Source: Natronoglomus mannanivorans
GTDB lineage: Archaea; Halobacteriota; Halobacteria; Halobacteriales; Natrialbaceae
Length of the DNA stretch: 64,000 nt
Reading direction: 5' to 3'
Assembly: GCA_025517485.1 (NCBI GenBank)
Contig: JAOPKB010000017.1
Coordinates: 61,079 to 125,078, forward strand
Below the pieces are notes generated by a model. It made no database searches and had not been told where the DNA came from. It worked only from the letters and a program-made list of their open reading frames with translations. Made by a program: the position numbers and the translations under genes. Position 1 is the first letter of the stretch, and each line of letters begins with the position of its first letter. Below are positions 34,050-42,773 of this stretch, one piece after another.

Positions 34050-37000
34050 ATGTCACCACCGACAGCCGAAGCGGAGACGTCCCCCGTCGACCTCGTCGAC
34101 CTGCGAGTCGACGGCGAGTCAGAACCGCTCGACGCCTCGTCGAGACCGCGCTTTTCCTGGCGCGCTGACGCGACGGAGCGAGGCGCAGCCCAGACCGCCT
34201 ACCGAATCCTCGTCGCTCGCTCGAGAGAGGCCCTCGAGGCCGGCCGCGGGGATCTGTGGGACTCGGGGCGCGTCTCGAGTTCGACGTCGACCAGCGTCGC
34301 CTACGACGGGCTGGCGCTCTCCTCGAACGCGGACTACTACTGGACGGTCCGGATCTGGGACGAGGCGGGACGACCGTCCGAGTGGGCCGACGTGTCGCCG
34401 TTTTCGACGGCGCTCGAGGAGGGCCGCGAGTGGGAGGGCGAGTGGATCGGGTACCGACCGGGCGTCGGGGACTCGAACGGGTATCGGAGCCGGTGGCGGT
34501 CCGCCGGCGGCGAGGGAGGTACTGCGGACGGAAACTCGGGCGCTGGCGAGCCGGAGTGGGTCCAGGTCGACCTCGGCGAGGTCCGACCGATCGACCGTCT
34601 CGAGCTCCATCCGGCGGAGCCGTTCGACGGCCCGACGACGCCGGACGGGATGGCGGTTTCCGCGCAGTTCTCCCACGATACGGAGGTCGATCATCCGCAG
34701 GGCGCGGGCGGGTTCGGGTTCCCGGTCCGGTACCGCGTCGACGTCGCGACCGACGCCGACTTCGCGGACGCGGAGACCGTCGTCGATAGGACCGACGAGG
34801 ACCAGCCGAATCCCGGCTCCGAGACGGTGGCGTTCGACGTCGGGTCAGATACGAACGCTCGCTACGTCAGAGTCGTCGCCACCGCTCCCTACGAGTTCGA
34901 CCCCGCCGAGCCACCCGAGGGCTGGAAGCAAACGAAAACCGAGCACGTCGGCGAGGAACGCAGCGCCTGGGAGACATTCGCGCTCGCCGCGCTGGCCGTC
35001 CGCGACGCCGAGGGGACGGACCTCGCCGTCGACTGCCCCGTCACCACGACCTCGAGCGTCGAGTCCGAAACCTGGGGTCGCGACCACCTCGTGAACGGTC
35101 GGTACGAGTCCGCGACCGGCCCGGGCTCTGCGCTGTTGCGGACCGACGTCGAACTCTCGAAGCCGGTCGCACGTGCTCGAGCCCACGTCTGCGGGCTCGG
35201 CTACGGCGAACTCTCGATCAACGGCGAGAAGATCGGCGACGCGGTGCTCGACCCCGGCTGGACCCAGTACGACCAGCGGGTACTCTACAGTACGTACGAC
35301 GTCTCCGAGGCGCTGACCGACGGCGAGAACGCGATCGGCATCCAGCTCGGTCGGGGCTGGTTCGCCCGCAACGCCATCGACTGGACGGGCTTTGGCTCGC
35401 CGCGAGCGATCTGCCAGCTCGAGATCACCTACGAGGACGGGACGACGCGCTCGGTGTCGACCGACGGATCGTGGGAGGCGACGGCGGGGCCGATCCTCGA
35501 GAACGACATCTACGACGGCGAGACCTACGACGCGCGACGAGAGGCCTCGGGGTGGAACGAACCGGGGTTCGGTCGCGACGACGGTACCGATAGTACCGAC
35601 GGTGACAGCGGAGACGACCACACAGCCGCCTGGGAGCCCGCGACCGTCGTCGCCGGCCCCGGCGGCGACCTCGTCCCCCAGCGGACGCCGCCGATCCGGG
35701 TGACCGAGACGATCGAACCCGACTCCATCCGCGACCACGAGGACGGCCCGATCGTCGACTTCGGCCAGAACCTCGTCGGCTGGGTCGAACTCGAGATCGA
35801 GGGCGCAGACAGCGGCGACGAGATCGTCCTCAGACACGCCGAGACCCTCCTCGAGGACGGCAGCCTCTCGTTGATCGACCTCCGCTCTGCGGACGCGACC
35901 GACCGCTACGTCGCCGCTGGCGAACCCACAGAGACGTACCACCCCCGATTCACCTATCACGGGTTCCGGTACGCCCAGATCAGCGGCTATCCAGGCGACC
36001 TCGAGGCCGAGCACGTTCGCGCGAAGGTGGTCCACACCGACGTCGAACCGATCGGCTCGTTCGACTGCTCGAACGAGGAGCTCGCACAGGTGCAGGCAAA
36101 CGCCCGGTGGGGACTGCGGGGGAACCTCCACAGCGTGCTGACCGACTGTCCCCAGCGCGACGAGCGCTTCGGCTGGACCGGCGACAACCACATCGCCGCA
36201 CGAGCGCTGTGTTACAACTTCGACGGCGGTCGCTTCTACGGCAAGTGGATGGACGACCACGCGGACGTCCGTTCGGAACACGGCTACATCGCCGACACGA
36301 TCCCCTACGGCTACGGCTCGATCCCCGAGGACCGGACGTGGGGAATCACGCAGGTGACGATCCCGTGGCACCTCTATCGCCACTACGGCGACGTGGGCGT
36401 CCTCGAGCGCCACTACGAGGGGATGCGCCGGTACCTCGACTACTGGCACTCGGTTTCCGAGGACGGGCTCGTCGGCGAGGCGTTCGGCAACTACGGCGAC
36501 TGGCTGGCCTTCGAGAACATCGACGGACGCCGCGGGCTGCCGGTGGACCTGTTCAACACCGCCTTCCACTACCACACGACGAATCTCTTCGCGGAGATCG
36601 CGGCGGTGCTCGGCAACGAGGCGGACGCCGAGCGATACCGGGAGCGAGCCGAGACGATCGCGGAGACGTTCACCGACGAGTTCTTCGATCCCGGTGCGTC
36701 GGAGTACGGTCCCGGCACGCAGTCGTCCTCGGCGGTCCCGCTGTTCGTCGGTCTGGTGCCGGACGAGCACGTCGACGCGGTCGCGGCGGAACTCGCGGAA
36801 AAGGTGCGGGAGGCGGGCGGCAAGCTCCAGACCGGGTTCCTCGGAACTCGCCCGCTCGTCCACACGCTCGTCGACCACGGCTATCCAGAGGTCGCCTACG
36901 AGGTCGTCAGCCAGCCCGAACAGCCCGGCTGGGTGTACATGGTCCGCCAGGGCGCGACCGCGATGTGGGAACGCTGGGACAGCGACTCGAGAGTCGGCGA

Positions 37001-37526
37001 CGGGATGAACTCCTTCAACCACTCGCCGTTCACCTTCGTCTCCGAGTGGTTCTACGAGGCGCTGGCTGGCCTCCGATTCGACACCTCGATCCGCGAGGGC
37101 GAGGTCGAGATCGCGCCGACCGTCGTCGACGACCTCGAGTGGGCCGCAGGCTCGCTCGAGACGCCCCACGGGCGACTGGCGTCACGGTGGGAGCGACTCG
37201 AGCACGACGGTGGTGAGCCTACGCCCGCATCCGAACCCGAACTCGCGATCGAGATCGAGGTGCCCTGGAACACGGTCGCGACGGTCCAGGTCCCGACTCT
37301 CGAGGCGGTGGACGATCCCGTCGTGGCGGTTGCTGTGGAAGGTGACGGATCTGTAGACGGGACCGAAGACGACCGCCGCGAGACGATCTGGAGCGGTGAC
37401 GCCTCCTCATCGGACCCGGATACGCTCCCCGACGGGATCGACTCCGTTCACGACGACGACGGGACGATAACGGTGACGGTCGAGTCGGGGACCTATCGAC
37501 TCGAGGTAGGGGACGGATCGACGTAG
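34050..37526 (+). CDS. Alpha-L-rhamnosidase, GH78, with inserted discoidin-like domain
   Basis: An 1158-residue enzyme. N-terminal fibronectin-like part ('PRFSWRADATERGAAQTAYRILVA', cited in part), then a discoidin/F5-8-type insertion at about residues 165-320 ('WVQVDLGEVRPIDRLELHP'), the Bac_rhamnosid_N domain, the (alpha/alpha)6 barrel and a C-terminal beta-sandwich. General acid Glu at about 705 in 'TDCPQRDERFGWTGD' and proposed base Glu about 999 in 'NSFNHSPFTFVSEW'. Cleaves terminal alpha-L-rhamnosyl residues by inversion. No signal peptide, so it acts on imported oligosaccharides. It is longer than many GH78 enzymes because of the insertion. TATA-like 'GCTATATG' about 30 bp before ATG 34050. 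Supplies L-rhamnose to the module at 40143-47432. Confidence 0.94.
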   Translation: MSPPTAEAETSPVDLVDLRVDGESEPLDASSRPRFSWRADATERGAAQTAYRILVARSREALEAGRGDLWDSGRVSSSTSTSVAYDGLALSSNADYYWTVRIWDEAGRPSEWADVSPFSTALEEGREWEGEWIGYRPGVGDSNGYRSRWRSAGGEGGTADGNSGAGEPEWVQVDLGEVRPIDRLELHPAEPFDGPTTPDGMAVSAQFSHDTEVDHPQGAGGFGFPVRYRVDVATDADFADAETVVDRTDEDQPNPGSETVAFDVGSDTNARYVRVVATAPYEFDPAEPPEGWKQTKTEHVGEERSAWETFALAALAVRDAEGTDLAVDCPVTTTSSVESETWGRDHLVNGRYESATGPGSALLRTDVELSKPVARARAHVCGLGYGELSINGEKIGDAVLDPGWTQYDQRVLYSTYDVSEALTDGENAIGIQLGRGWFARNAIDWTGFGSPRAICQLEITYEDGTTRSVSTDGSWEATAGPILENDIYDGETYDARREASGWNEPGFGRDDGTDSTDGDSGDDHTAAWEPATVVAGPGGDLVPQRTPPIRVTETIEPDSIRDHEDGPIVDFGQNLVGWVELEIEGADSGDEIVLRHAETLLEDGSLSLIDLRSADATDRYVAAGEPTETYHPRFTYHGFRYAQISGYPGDLEAEHVRAKVVHTDVEPIGSFDCSNEELAQVQANARWGLRGNLHSVLTDCPQRDERFGWTGDNHIAARALCYNFDGGRFYGKWMDDHADVRSEHGYIADTIPYGYGSIPEDRTWGITQVTIPWHLYRHYGDVGVLERHYEGMRRYLDYWHSVSEDGLVGEAFGNYGDWLAFENIDGRRGLPVDLFNTAFHYHTTNLFAEIAAVLGNEADAERYRERAETIAETFTDEFFDPGASEYGPGTQSSSAVPLFVGLVPDEHVDAVAAELAEKVREAGGKLQTGFLGTRPLVHTLVDHGYPEVAYEVVSQPEQPGWVYMVRQGATAMWERWDSDSRVGDGMNSFNHSPFTFVSEWFYEALAGLRFDTSIREGEVEIAPTVVDDLEWAAGSLETPHGRLASRWERLEHDGGEPTPASEPELAIEIEVPWNTVATVQVPTLEAVDDPVVAVAVEGDGSVDGTEDDRRETIWSGDASSSDPDTLPDGIDSVHDDDGTITVTVESGTYRLEVGDGST

Positions 37527-37738
37527 CGGCCGTCGACCGGCCCGTCTCCCGATCGGTCCGGACACCGGGTTTCCGGTGAACGGATGCGAGAGGGTGAATC
37601 ACTCGCGAACGTGTCGATCGACCCTCGCACTTCGAACTGCGTGTCTTCTCTTCTGGCTTCCGCTGGCCGCAAACGTTCAGGAACCCACGACTATCACCAT
37701 CAATTATATGTAGTGGTGTCTGGTACCGTGTGAACACG

Positions 37739-39916
37739 ATGCAAGATCCATCGGAGCCATCAGCGGAGACTGTCTCGGACGAGTTCTCGCTCACGCGACG
37801 GACGGCGCTGGCACTGCTTGGTGTCGGCGGCGTCGCGAGTGTGGCCGGAACCGCGAGTGCGAGCGCCACGGGGGAGGAAGGGGAGCGCAAAAACGACGGC
37901 TCGCCCGCTCGCCGCTGGAATCAGGACGTCGACGCACAGGGGCACGACCTGTCGAATCTCGGTTCGCTCGAGGTCGACCATCTCTACACTTCGGCCCGCG
38001 ACGCGAACGTCATCGTCTGGCGGGACGAGGAGGGGGTCTATCACGCGGACAGTCACGAGGAGACCGTCCACAGCAGCGAGGACTACTTCGAGACGATTCA
38101 GGCGGCCGTCGACAGCCTCAGCGAGGGTCGGACGAGCAAAGAGAAGGTGCTCGTCGCCGCCTCCGGAACGGTCGGTCCCGTGGACGAACTCACTCAGATC
38201 GTCCTGCCGAGTTACACGGTCTTAGACGTCGCGGGGACCATCTCCGTCGAGGACGAGGGTGAGTCGCTGGTGACGCCGATCCGGGCGTTCGGTGAGGAGC
38301 GGATCGAGATTCCCCGCCTCACGATCGAGGGCAATCCGCGCTTTGGGATCTGGATCCAGAACAGCGACTCGGTCACGCTCGGAAACATCGACATCCGGTT
38401 CGAGAATCTCGACGCGCTCGAGCCCTACGAGGACGCACCCGGCGACTGGCCGCCGGTCGCGTTCGATCCGGAGAGCAGCAAGGAGGAGATCCTCGCGAAC
38501 CGTGGTTACGTCGGTGCGAACAACGAGGGGATCAGGATCGACGGCCGAGCGCGCGCGGAGCCGTGTTCGGATATCCGGATCAGTTCGGTGTACGTCGAAG
38601 GGGCGGGCCACCACTGCGTCGAACTGTACGACGCAGAGCGCGTTCAGATCGAGCAGGTCATCGGCGTCGACATGGAGAGTAGTGCGGTCATTCTGAACGA
38701 AACCGAGAACGCGACGGTCAACGGCGTCGTCGGTGAGAATCCCGAGTCGCCGTCGTGGTACGCGACCTTTCGCTGTGCGAACGGCTGTGAGAACGTCTCC
38801 GTCGGGCAGGTCGTCAGTCGCGACGCCCCGCGCGGGGTCCACATCACGACCGATTCGAACGACATCACGATCGGCGAGGTAAACATCGTCGGCGCTCGTT
38901 ATCACGGGATCAAAATCGACGACGTCGAGAACGTGACCGTTCAGGGCGGGCTCGTCAAGAACGTCGTCGAGGAGGCGGTGCTCTCGTGGGCCGACGGCCT
39001 CTCGATCAGTAACCTGCGGATCGTCGACGACCTTTCCGAGGACGAACGCGAGGAGATCTTCCTCCCGATCGGCGGTCCGGACGTCCGCGAGCAGACCCAC
39101 GCGATCCGCTTCACCGGTCAGAACGGCCGCATCGTCGATAACGACGTCCGCGGCGGCGGTACTGAGGAACTCATCTCGGTCGACGCCACCAATACGATCG
39201 TCCGCGAGAACCTCGGGGACGGGATCGACTCGGGAACGGTCACGCTCGAGTCCGGCGCCGACGAGGCCGCGAGGGTCGAGGGCATCCACGGCCGGTTCGA
39301 CGCGGCGTTCGACCTGCGCGCGGAACCCGCGGCGGTCCCCGCCGGTCCCGTCGCCTGGACCCACTACTTCGAGTGGTCCGGCGAGGGGTGGGATCTGGTC
39401 TTCGCGTGGGAGACCGACCCCGGCGAGGACCTCGAGCTCTCCTACATCGTCGACCAGACTCAGGGCGGCGACGTAGAGATCGACCCCGAGCCACTCGAGG
39501 CGGGTACCTACCGGATCTCGGCGAGACACAGCGGACTCTCGCTCTCGGCTGCCGACGGCGCCAACGTCCAGCAAGAGGAGTGGGAAGACGGCGAGAATCA
39601 GCGCTGGCACGTCACGGAAGACGGCGACCACTTCCGTCTCGAACTCGCCGAGACGGGGCAGGTCCTCGAGGCCGAAGACGGGTCGACCGAGAGCGGTTCG
39701 AACGTGCGGGTCGGCGAGGATCTCGGCGAGACGCACCAGCGCTGGGATGCCGTTTCGGTGTTCAGTGCCACCGGCGAGTACTACTACGCCCTTCAACCGG
39801 CCCACACCGACGTGGCGATCGACATCGAGGCCATCTCACAAGAGCCCGGCGCCAACGCCCTGCTGTGGGAGTACGGTGAAGGCGAGAACCAGCAGTTCGC
39901 GTTCGACGAATTGTAA
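37739..39916 (+). CDS. Secreted parallel beta-helix protein with C-terminal ricin-type lectin domain
   Basis: A 725-residue protein. N-terminal twin-arginine signal ('LTRRTALALLGVGGVASVAGTASA', in part) followed by a pectate-lyase-like right-handed beta-helix (about residues 90-500, many 'N.TV..V' rungs such as 'VENVTVQGGLVKNV') and a ricin B-like domain (about 575-725, 'YRISARHSGLSLSAADGANVQQEEW', 'GENQRWHV', 'GENQQFAF'). Lacking a lipobox, it is probably released or bound to the surface glycan by the lectin. It is the only clearly exported polymer-acting protein of the island; specific activity (lyase or hydrolase) cannot be read. ATG 37739 is 30 bp after a TATA-like 'ATTATATG'; an in-frame GTG lies 9 bp earlier. 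Confidence 0.82.
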   Translation: MQDPSEPSAETVSDEFSLTRRTALALLGVGGVASVAGTASASATGEEGERKNDGSPARRWNQDVDAQGHDLSNLGSLEVDHLYTSARDANVIVWRDEEGVYHADSHEETVHSSEDYFETIQAAVDSLSEGRTSKEKVLVAASGTVGPVDELTQIVLPSYTVLDVAGTISVEDEGESLVTPIRAFGEERIEIPRLTIEGNPRFGIWIQNSDSVTLGNIDIRFENLDALEPYEDAPGDWPPVAFDPESSKEEILANRGYVGANNEGIRIDGRARAEPCSDIRISSVYVEGAGHHCVELYDAERVQIEQVIGVDMESSAVILNETENATVNGVVGENPESPSWYATFRCANGCENVSVGQVVSRDAPRGVHITTDSNDITIGEVNIVGARYHGIKIDDVENVTVQGGLVKNVVEEAVLSWADGLSISNLRIVDDLSEDEREEIFLPIGGPDVREQTHAIRFTGQNGRIVDNDVRGGGTEELISVDATNTIVRENLGDGIDSGTVTLESGADEAARVEGIHGRFDAAFDLRAEPAAVPAGPVAWTHYFEWSGEGWDLVFAWETDPGEDLELSYIVDQTQGGDVEIDPEPLEAGTYRISARHSGLSLSAADGANVQQEEWEDGENQRWHVTEDGDHFRLELAETGQVLEAEDGSTESGSNVRVGEDLGETHQRWDAVSVFSATGEYYYALQPAHTDVAIDIEAISQEPGANALLWEYGEGENQQFAFDEL

Positions 39917-40142
39917 CGCTATCGGCGGATTGGTCTTCCGTTCGTTTGGTTTTCCGTCTCGTTCTACTCTGTCCCGATTCGTTTCGCTCGACCGAGTCCC
40001 GCCGGTGCGGTTCCACGGTTCGTCCCGACCCCTCGGGAACCCGTACGTCAATCGGTAACTGTACACTCGAAGACCCTAAAACTATTAGTAGTGGAACTTC
40101 TCATCTGTTGGTAGTGCAAGTCGAGCACGAGGTATCTACATA

Positions 40143-41177
40143 ATGAAGGCTATCGTCCAGACCGCTCCCAAGTCTATAGAGATTCGTGATCGCGAGCGTC
40201 CCGTCCCGTCCGACGACGAGGTGCTCGTTCGAGTTCACTACGCGGGTCTCTGTGGGAGCGACGCACACGCGTACAAGTACGAGGGGGGCTACGAGTGGAT
40301 CCCGATTCCGCGCGTCATGGGACACGAGTACTCGGGAACAGTCGCCGAAGTCGGCGATAACGTCACCGAGTTTGCCGTCGGTGACAAGGTCGTCGAGGAA
40401 CCGATCCACGACTGTGGGACCTGTTTTCAATGCAAGAACGGCCAACCGAACGTCTGTCAGAACTTCGAGATCACGGGGATGCACAACGACGGTGCGTACA
40501 CCGAGTATACGACCGTCGAACCCGGCGACCTTCACCACATTCCCGAGGACGTTCCGCTTCGACAGGCGAGTATCACCGAGCCGCTGAGTATCGCGACGCG
40601 TGCGGTTTTCACGCAGTCGAACGTGACGCCCGGCGACACGGTGCTGGTCGAAGGCCCCGGTCCGATCGGCGTGCTCGTCGCCGCCGTCGCGGATTCGATG
40701 GGTGCGAACGTCGTCGTCTCGGGACTGGGCAAAGACGGTGACTACCGGCTGCCGCTCGTCGAAGAACTCGGTATCGACACGGTCAACGTCGGAGCGGTCG
40801 ACCTCGAGGACCTCGTCGACGAGCGAACCGACGGCATCGGCTTCGACGTCGTCTTCGACACGACGGGTCACAAAAGCGGCGTCGAGATGGCGATCGACAA
40901 CGTCCGTAAGGGGGGACAGGTCGTCGTCGTCGGCCTCCCCGGTGACTCGAGTGACGTGTTCATGACACCGGTCGTTCGGGGCGAGATCGAACTCAATACG
41001 TCCTACGGCTCGACCTGGCGGAACTTCGAACAGGCGATTCGTGTCATGGCCAACGGTGCGATCGACGTCGATTCGATCATCGACACGTCTTACAGCGTCG
41101 ACGATCCGACGGCCGCGTTCGAGGCGTTCCTCGACTCGGAGACGTGCAAACCGGTCTTCTCGTTCGTCGACGAGTGA
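40143..41177 (+). CDS. Zinc-dependent medium-chain dehydrogenase 2, candidate L-rhamnose or keto-deoxy-rhamnonate dehydrogenase
   Basis: A 344-residue MDR enzyme: 'GLCGSDAHAY' and 'MGHEYSGTVAEVG' (catalytic zinc), 'CGTCFQCKNGQPNVC' (structural zinc), 'VLVEGPGPIGVLVAAVA' (cofactor). It is a paralogue of 9075-10118. It opens the rhamnose module that continues with the lactate-oxidation proteins, mutarotase, lactonase and diketo-acid hydrolase, which makes oxidation of L-rhamnose (C1) or of 2-keto-3-deoxy-L-rhamnonate (C4) the best guesses. The leader at 40101-40120 resembles 42149-42167 upstream of the LUD gene (see findings). Confidence 0.9.
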   Translation: MKAIVQTAPKSIEIRDRERPVPSDDEVLVRVHYAGLCGSDAHAYKYEGGYEWIPIPRVMGHEYSGTVAEVGDNVTEFAVGDKVVEEPIHDCGTCFQCKNGQPNVCQNFEITGMHNDGAYTEYTTVEPGDLHHIPEDVPLRQASITEPLSIATRAVFTQSNVTPGDTVLVEGPGPIGVLVAAVADSMGANVVVSGLGKDGDYRLPLVEELGIDTVNVGAVDLEDLVDERTDGIGFDVVFDTTGHKSGVEMAIDNVRKGGQVVVVGLPGDSSDVFMTPVVRGEIELNTSYGSTWRNFEQAIRVMANGAIDVDSIIDTSYSVDDPTAAFEAFLDSETCKPVFSFVDE

Positions 41178-41499
41178 CCGACGTTCTGACACGGCAGTTC
41201 CGCTGTTTTCACTTTACGAGGGTTTTCGTTCGAGCTGATTCTCTGGGTCGACTCTCTCGGACGATTCGGCTGGTGACGTGGTGACGAACCGAGAGTCGCT
41301 GTGGAGTGTCTCGTTCGATCGGCTCCCAGCGGCCGTCGTCACCCTCTTCGTGTTCGATCGCCCGCTCGTCGTTCGACCGATGTGTGACTACGCCCGATCG
41401 CCACTCAGGATTCGACGGGCCATACGTCCGGCAATACCGAATGAATCCCGGACTCGGTCACCGCGTCGATCGAGACGGTTCGATCACCGCCCCTATCTA

Positions 41500-41519
41500 T
41501 TACATTCGTACGCTTGTAA
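41500..41519. promoter_or_regulatory. Dyad TTACA-N10-TGTAA with CGTACG core
   Basis: Perfect 5-bp arms around a 10-bp spacer whose centre CGTACG is itself palindromic. Related sites at 63774-63793 (perfect arms) and 5970-5989 (one mismatch), plus an inverted version TGTAA-N14-TTACA at 52230-52253. Confidence 0.4.
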
Positions 41520-41644
41520 CGAATTCGGTCGACTCGAGACCGTTCTCGAGTTTTCACTTTTCGTCCGCTACGCGATCCAGTCGATTTCACCCGTTGTCGG
41601 GCCGCTTCGGTGGTCTATTCCGATCTGGTGTTCGTCCGTTTCTG

Positions 41645-41669
41645 CCGAATCCGATTTGGCCGGATTCGG
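41645..41669. repeat. Inverted repeat CCGAATCC-N9-GGATTCGG
   Basis: Perfect 8-bp arms, 9-bp loop, in the non-coding stretch before the lactate-oxidation operon. Could be a hairpin in RNA or a protein-binding site. Confidence 0.4.
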
Positions 41670-41766
41670 TTCGCTGTCTCACCGCTCGCGGGACACTCGA
41701 CAGGGGTGCAAACGGGTTCGACCAGTCCGTTGTTGCGTGGTGTGATAGCATTCCCCTTTGCTGGCG

Positions 41767-41781
41767 TTCGGTGATACCGAA
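41767..41781. promoter_or_regulatory. Palindrome TTCGGTGATACCGAA
   Basis: Six-bp arms TTCGGT and ACCGAA around GAT. The same design with small changes appears at 52170-52184 (TTCGG-TAATC-CCGAA), and as weaker matches near 10623, 10833, 41425, 52289 and 52341, always outside genes. Followed in both of the best copies by (T/C)GCG(A/C)GA. Candidate operator for one of the three IclR proteins. Confidence 0.45.
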
Positions 41782-41998
41782 TGCGAGACTTACGCGTGAG
41801 TCGGTCGTCATCAGCCATCGAGGATCGACGCCAGAACCGTACGTCGACAGCGTGACCGGGGTGTGCTTGCGTTCTCCTCGCTGGTGAGTTCGATGTCGAC
41901 ACAGTCGCGATATCGAAGTACACCGAACGGTCAGTGTCGTCTCACTCTCCCTTTTCGGTGGATGGCAACCTTTACATACAATGCGGGAGAGTTACCAA

Positions 41999-42017
41999 TT
42001 GCCAGGTTGACTGGCAA
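41999..42017. promoter_or_regulatory. Inverted repeat TTGCCAG-N5-CTGGCAA
   Basis: Perfect 7-bp arms with a 5-bp spacer, about 21-46 bp after a TATA-like TTTACATA element and about 220 bp before the GTG of the LUD-domain gene. A further half-site (TGGCAAC) is at about 41963-41969. A repressor binding here would block transcription, so it is a plausible operator of the lactate-oxidation operon. Confidence 0.5.
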
Positions 42018-42239
42018 CACCTACCACCATTGGCCGTAGTGATCGATCGGGCCGCTATCAACCATTCGACCCCACATCACTACCGTTCTCTTTCGATAGC
42101 AACTCTCTCCCTCGGTCAGCCGTGCCCGACGAACGCGTCGAACGTAACTACTAATCTGTTGGGTGCAAAGGTTCACGTAGCATGTACCTCAATCGCGGTG
42201 TGGCCCCGGCCGGAGATCGACTCCTCGGAGGGGATCGAC

Positions 42240-42773
42240 GTGAGTGATTCGGCGTCACAGACCTCACCGATCGAGCGGTTCTGTACCCGAAGTCAGACTG
42301 TCGGCGTCGACGTAACGCGCGTCTCCCGTGCGGACGTCTCGTCGACGCTGGCCGACCTCTGTGACCGTGAACCGTCCGTCGTCGGTGCGCCGCTTCCGTG
42401 GACCGACGTCTCGCTCCCCGATTCGGCCACGACGATGCCGACACCGGCGGAACTCGAGGCCGCGAGCACGGGAATCACCGCCGCCGTGAGCGGGATCGCC
42501 GACTACGGGAGCATCTTGCTCCGATCGACGGCCGACGGCGTCGAGCCGGTGAGCCTCTTTCCGGACCGCCACGTCGCCGTCCTTCACGAAGCGGACGTCG
42601 TCCCGGATATGGCGACGGCGATCGGCGAGCAAGGCGAGGCATTTCGCGAGGAGGGTGCGAGTATGATCGTCGCGACCGGGCCGAGCGCGACCGCGGACAT
42701 GGGAGAACTCGTGACCGGCGCCCACGGACCGAAGGAGGTCCACGTCGTCCTCTTCGGAGGTGAGGACCGGTGA
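42240..42773 (+). CDS. LUD-domain protein, LutC/LldG-like L-lactate oxidation subunit
   Basis: A 177-residue protein with the LUD-type fold: 'VVGAPLPWTDVSLPDSATTMPTPAELEAASTGITAAVSGIADYGSILL' (in part), 'SLFPDRHVAVLHEADVV', 'MIVATGPSATADMGELVTGAHGPKEVHVVLF'. I place the start at GTG 42240, which has GGAGGGG eight bases upstream; the frame is open from 41934 but the added residues have no family similarity and cross the dyad region. Its TGA overlaps the GTG of the next gene (GTGA), so the two are coupled. In bacteria LutC works with Fe-S proteins LutA and LutB to oxidise L-lactate, here the expected by-product of rhamnose cleavage. Confidence 0.85.
   Translation: MSDSASQTSPIERFCTRSQTVGVDVTRVSRADVSSTLADLCDREPSVVGAPLPWTDVSLPDSATTMPTPAELEAASTGITAAVSGIADYGSILLRSTADGVEPVSLFPDRHVAVLHEADVVPDMATAIGEQGEAFREEGASMIVATGPSATADMGELVTGAHGPKEVHVVLFGGEDR

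Larger units (their letters stand above)
41178..42239. other. Approximately 1-kb non-coding region rich in dyad-symmetric sites
   Basis: Open frames here have no haloarchaeal composition and conflict with one another, so I consider it non-coding. It contains at least four dyads: TTACA-N10-TGTAA (41500-41519), CCGAATCC/GGATTCGG (41645-41669), TTCGGTGATACCGAA (41767-41781) and TTGCCAG/CTGGCAA (41999-42017). A TATA-like TTTACATA lies at about 41971-41978. Such density of symmetric sites suggests a control region for the operon beginning at 42240 or an undetected RNA gene. Confidence 0.5.

Noticed and set aside
34845..37169. 774-codon minus-strand frame opposite GH78
   Set aside because: Antisense shadow without any family motif, while the plus strand encodes a clear GH78 enzyme.
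41278..41923. Several overlapping frames on both strands between the alcohol dehydrogenase and LUD genes
   Set aside because: Mutually conflicting, Arg/Ser-rich and without motifs; treated as non-coding control region.
41934..42239. N-terminal extension of the LUD-domain gene
   Set aside because: The extension crosses the TTGCCAG inverted repeat, has Cys/His-rich non-acidic sequence and no family similarity; GTG 42240 has a good GGAGGGG site.
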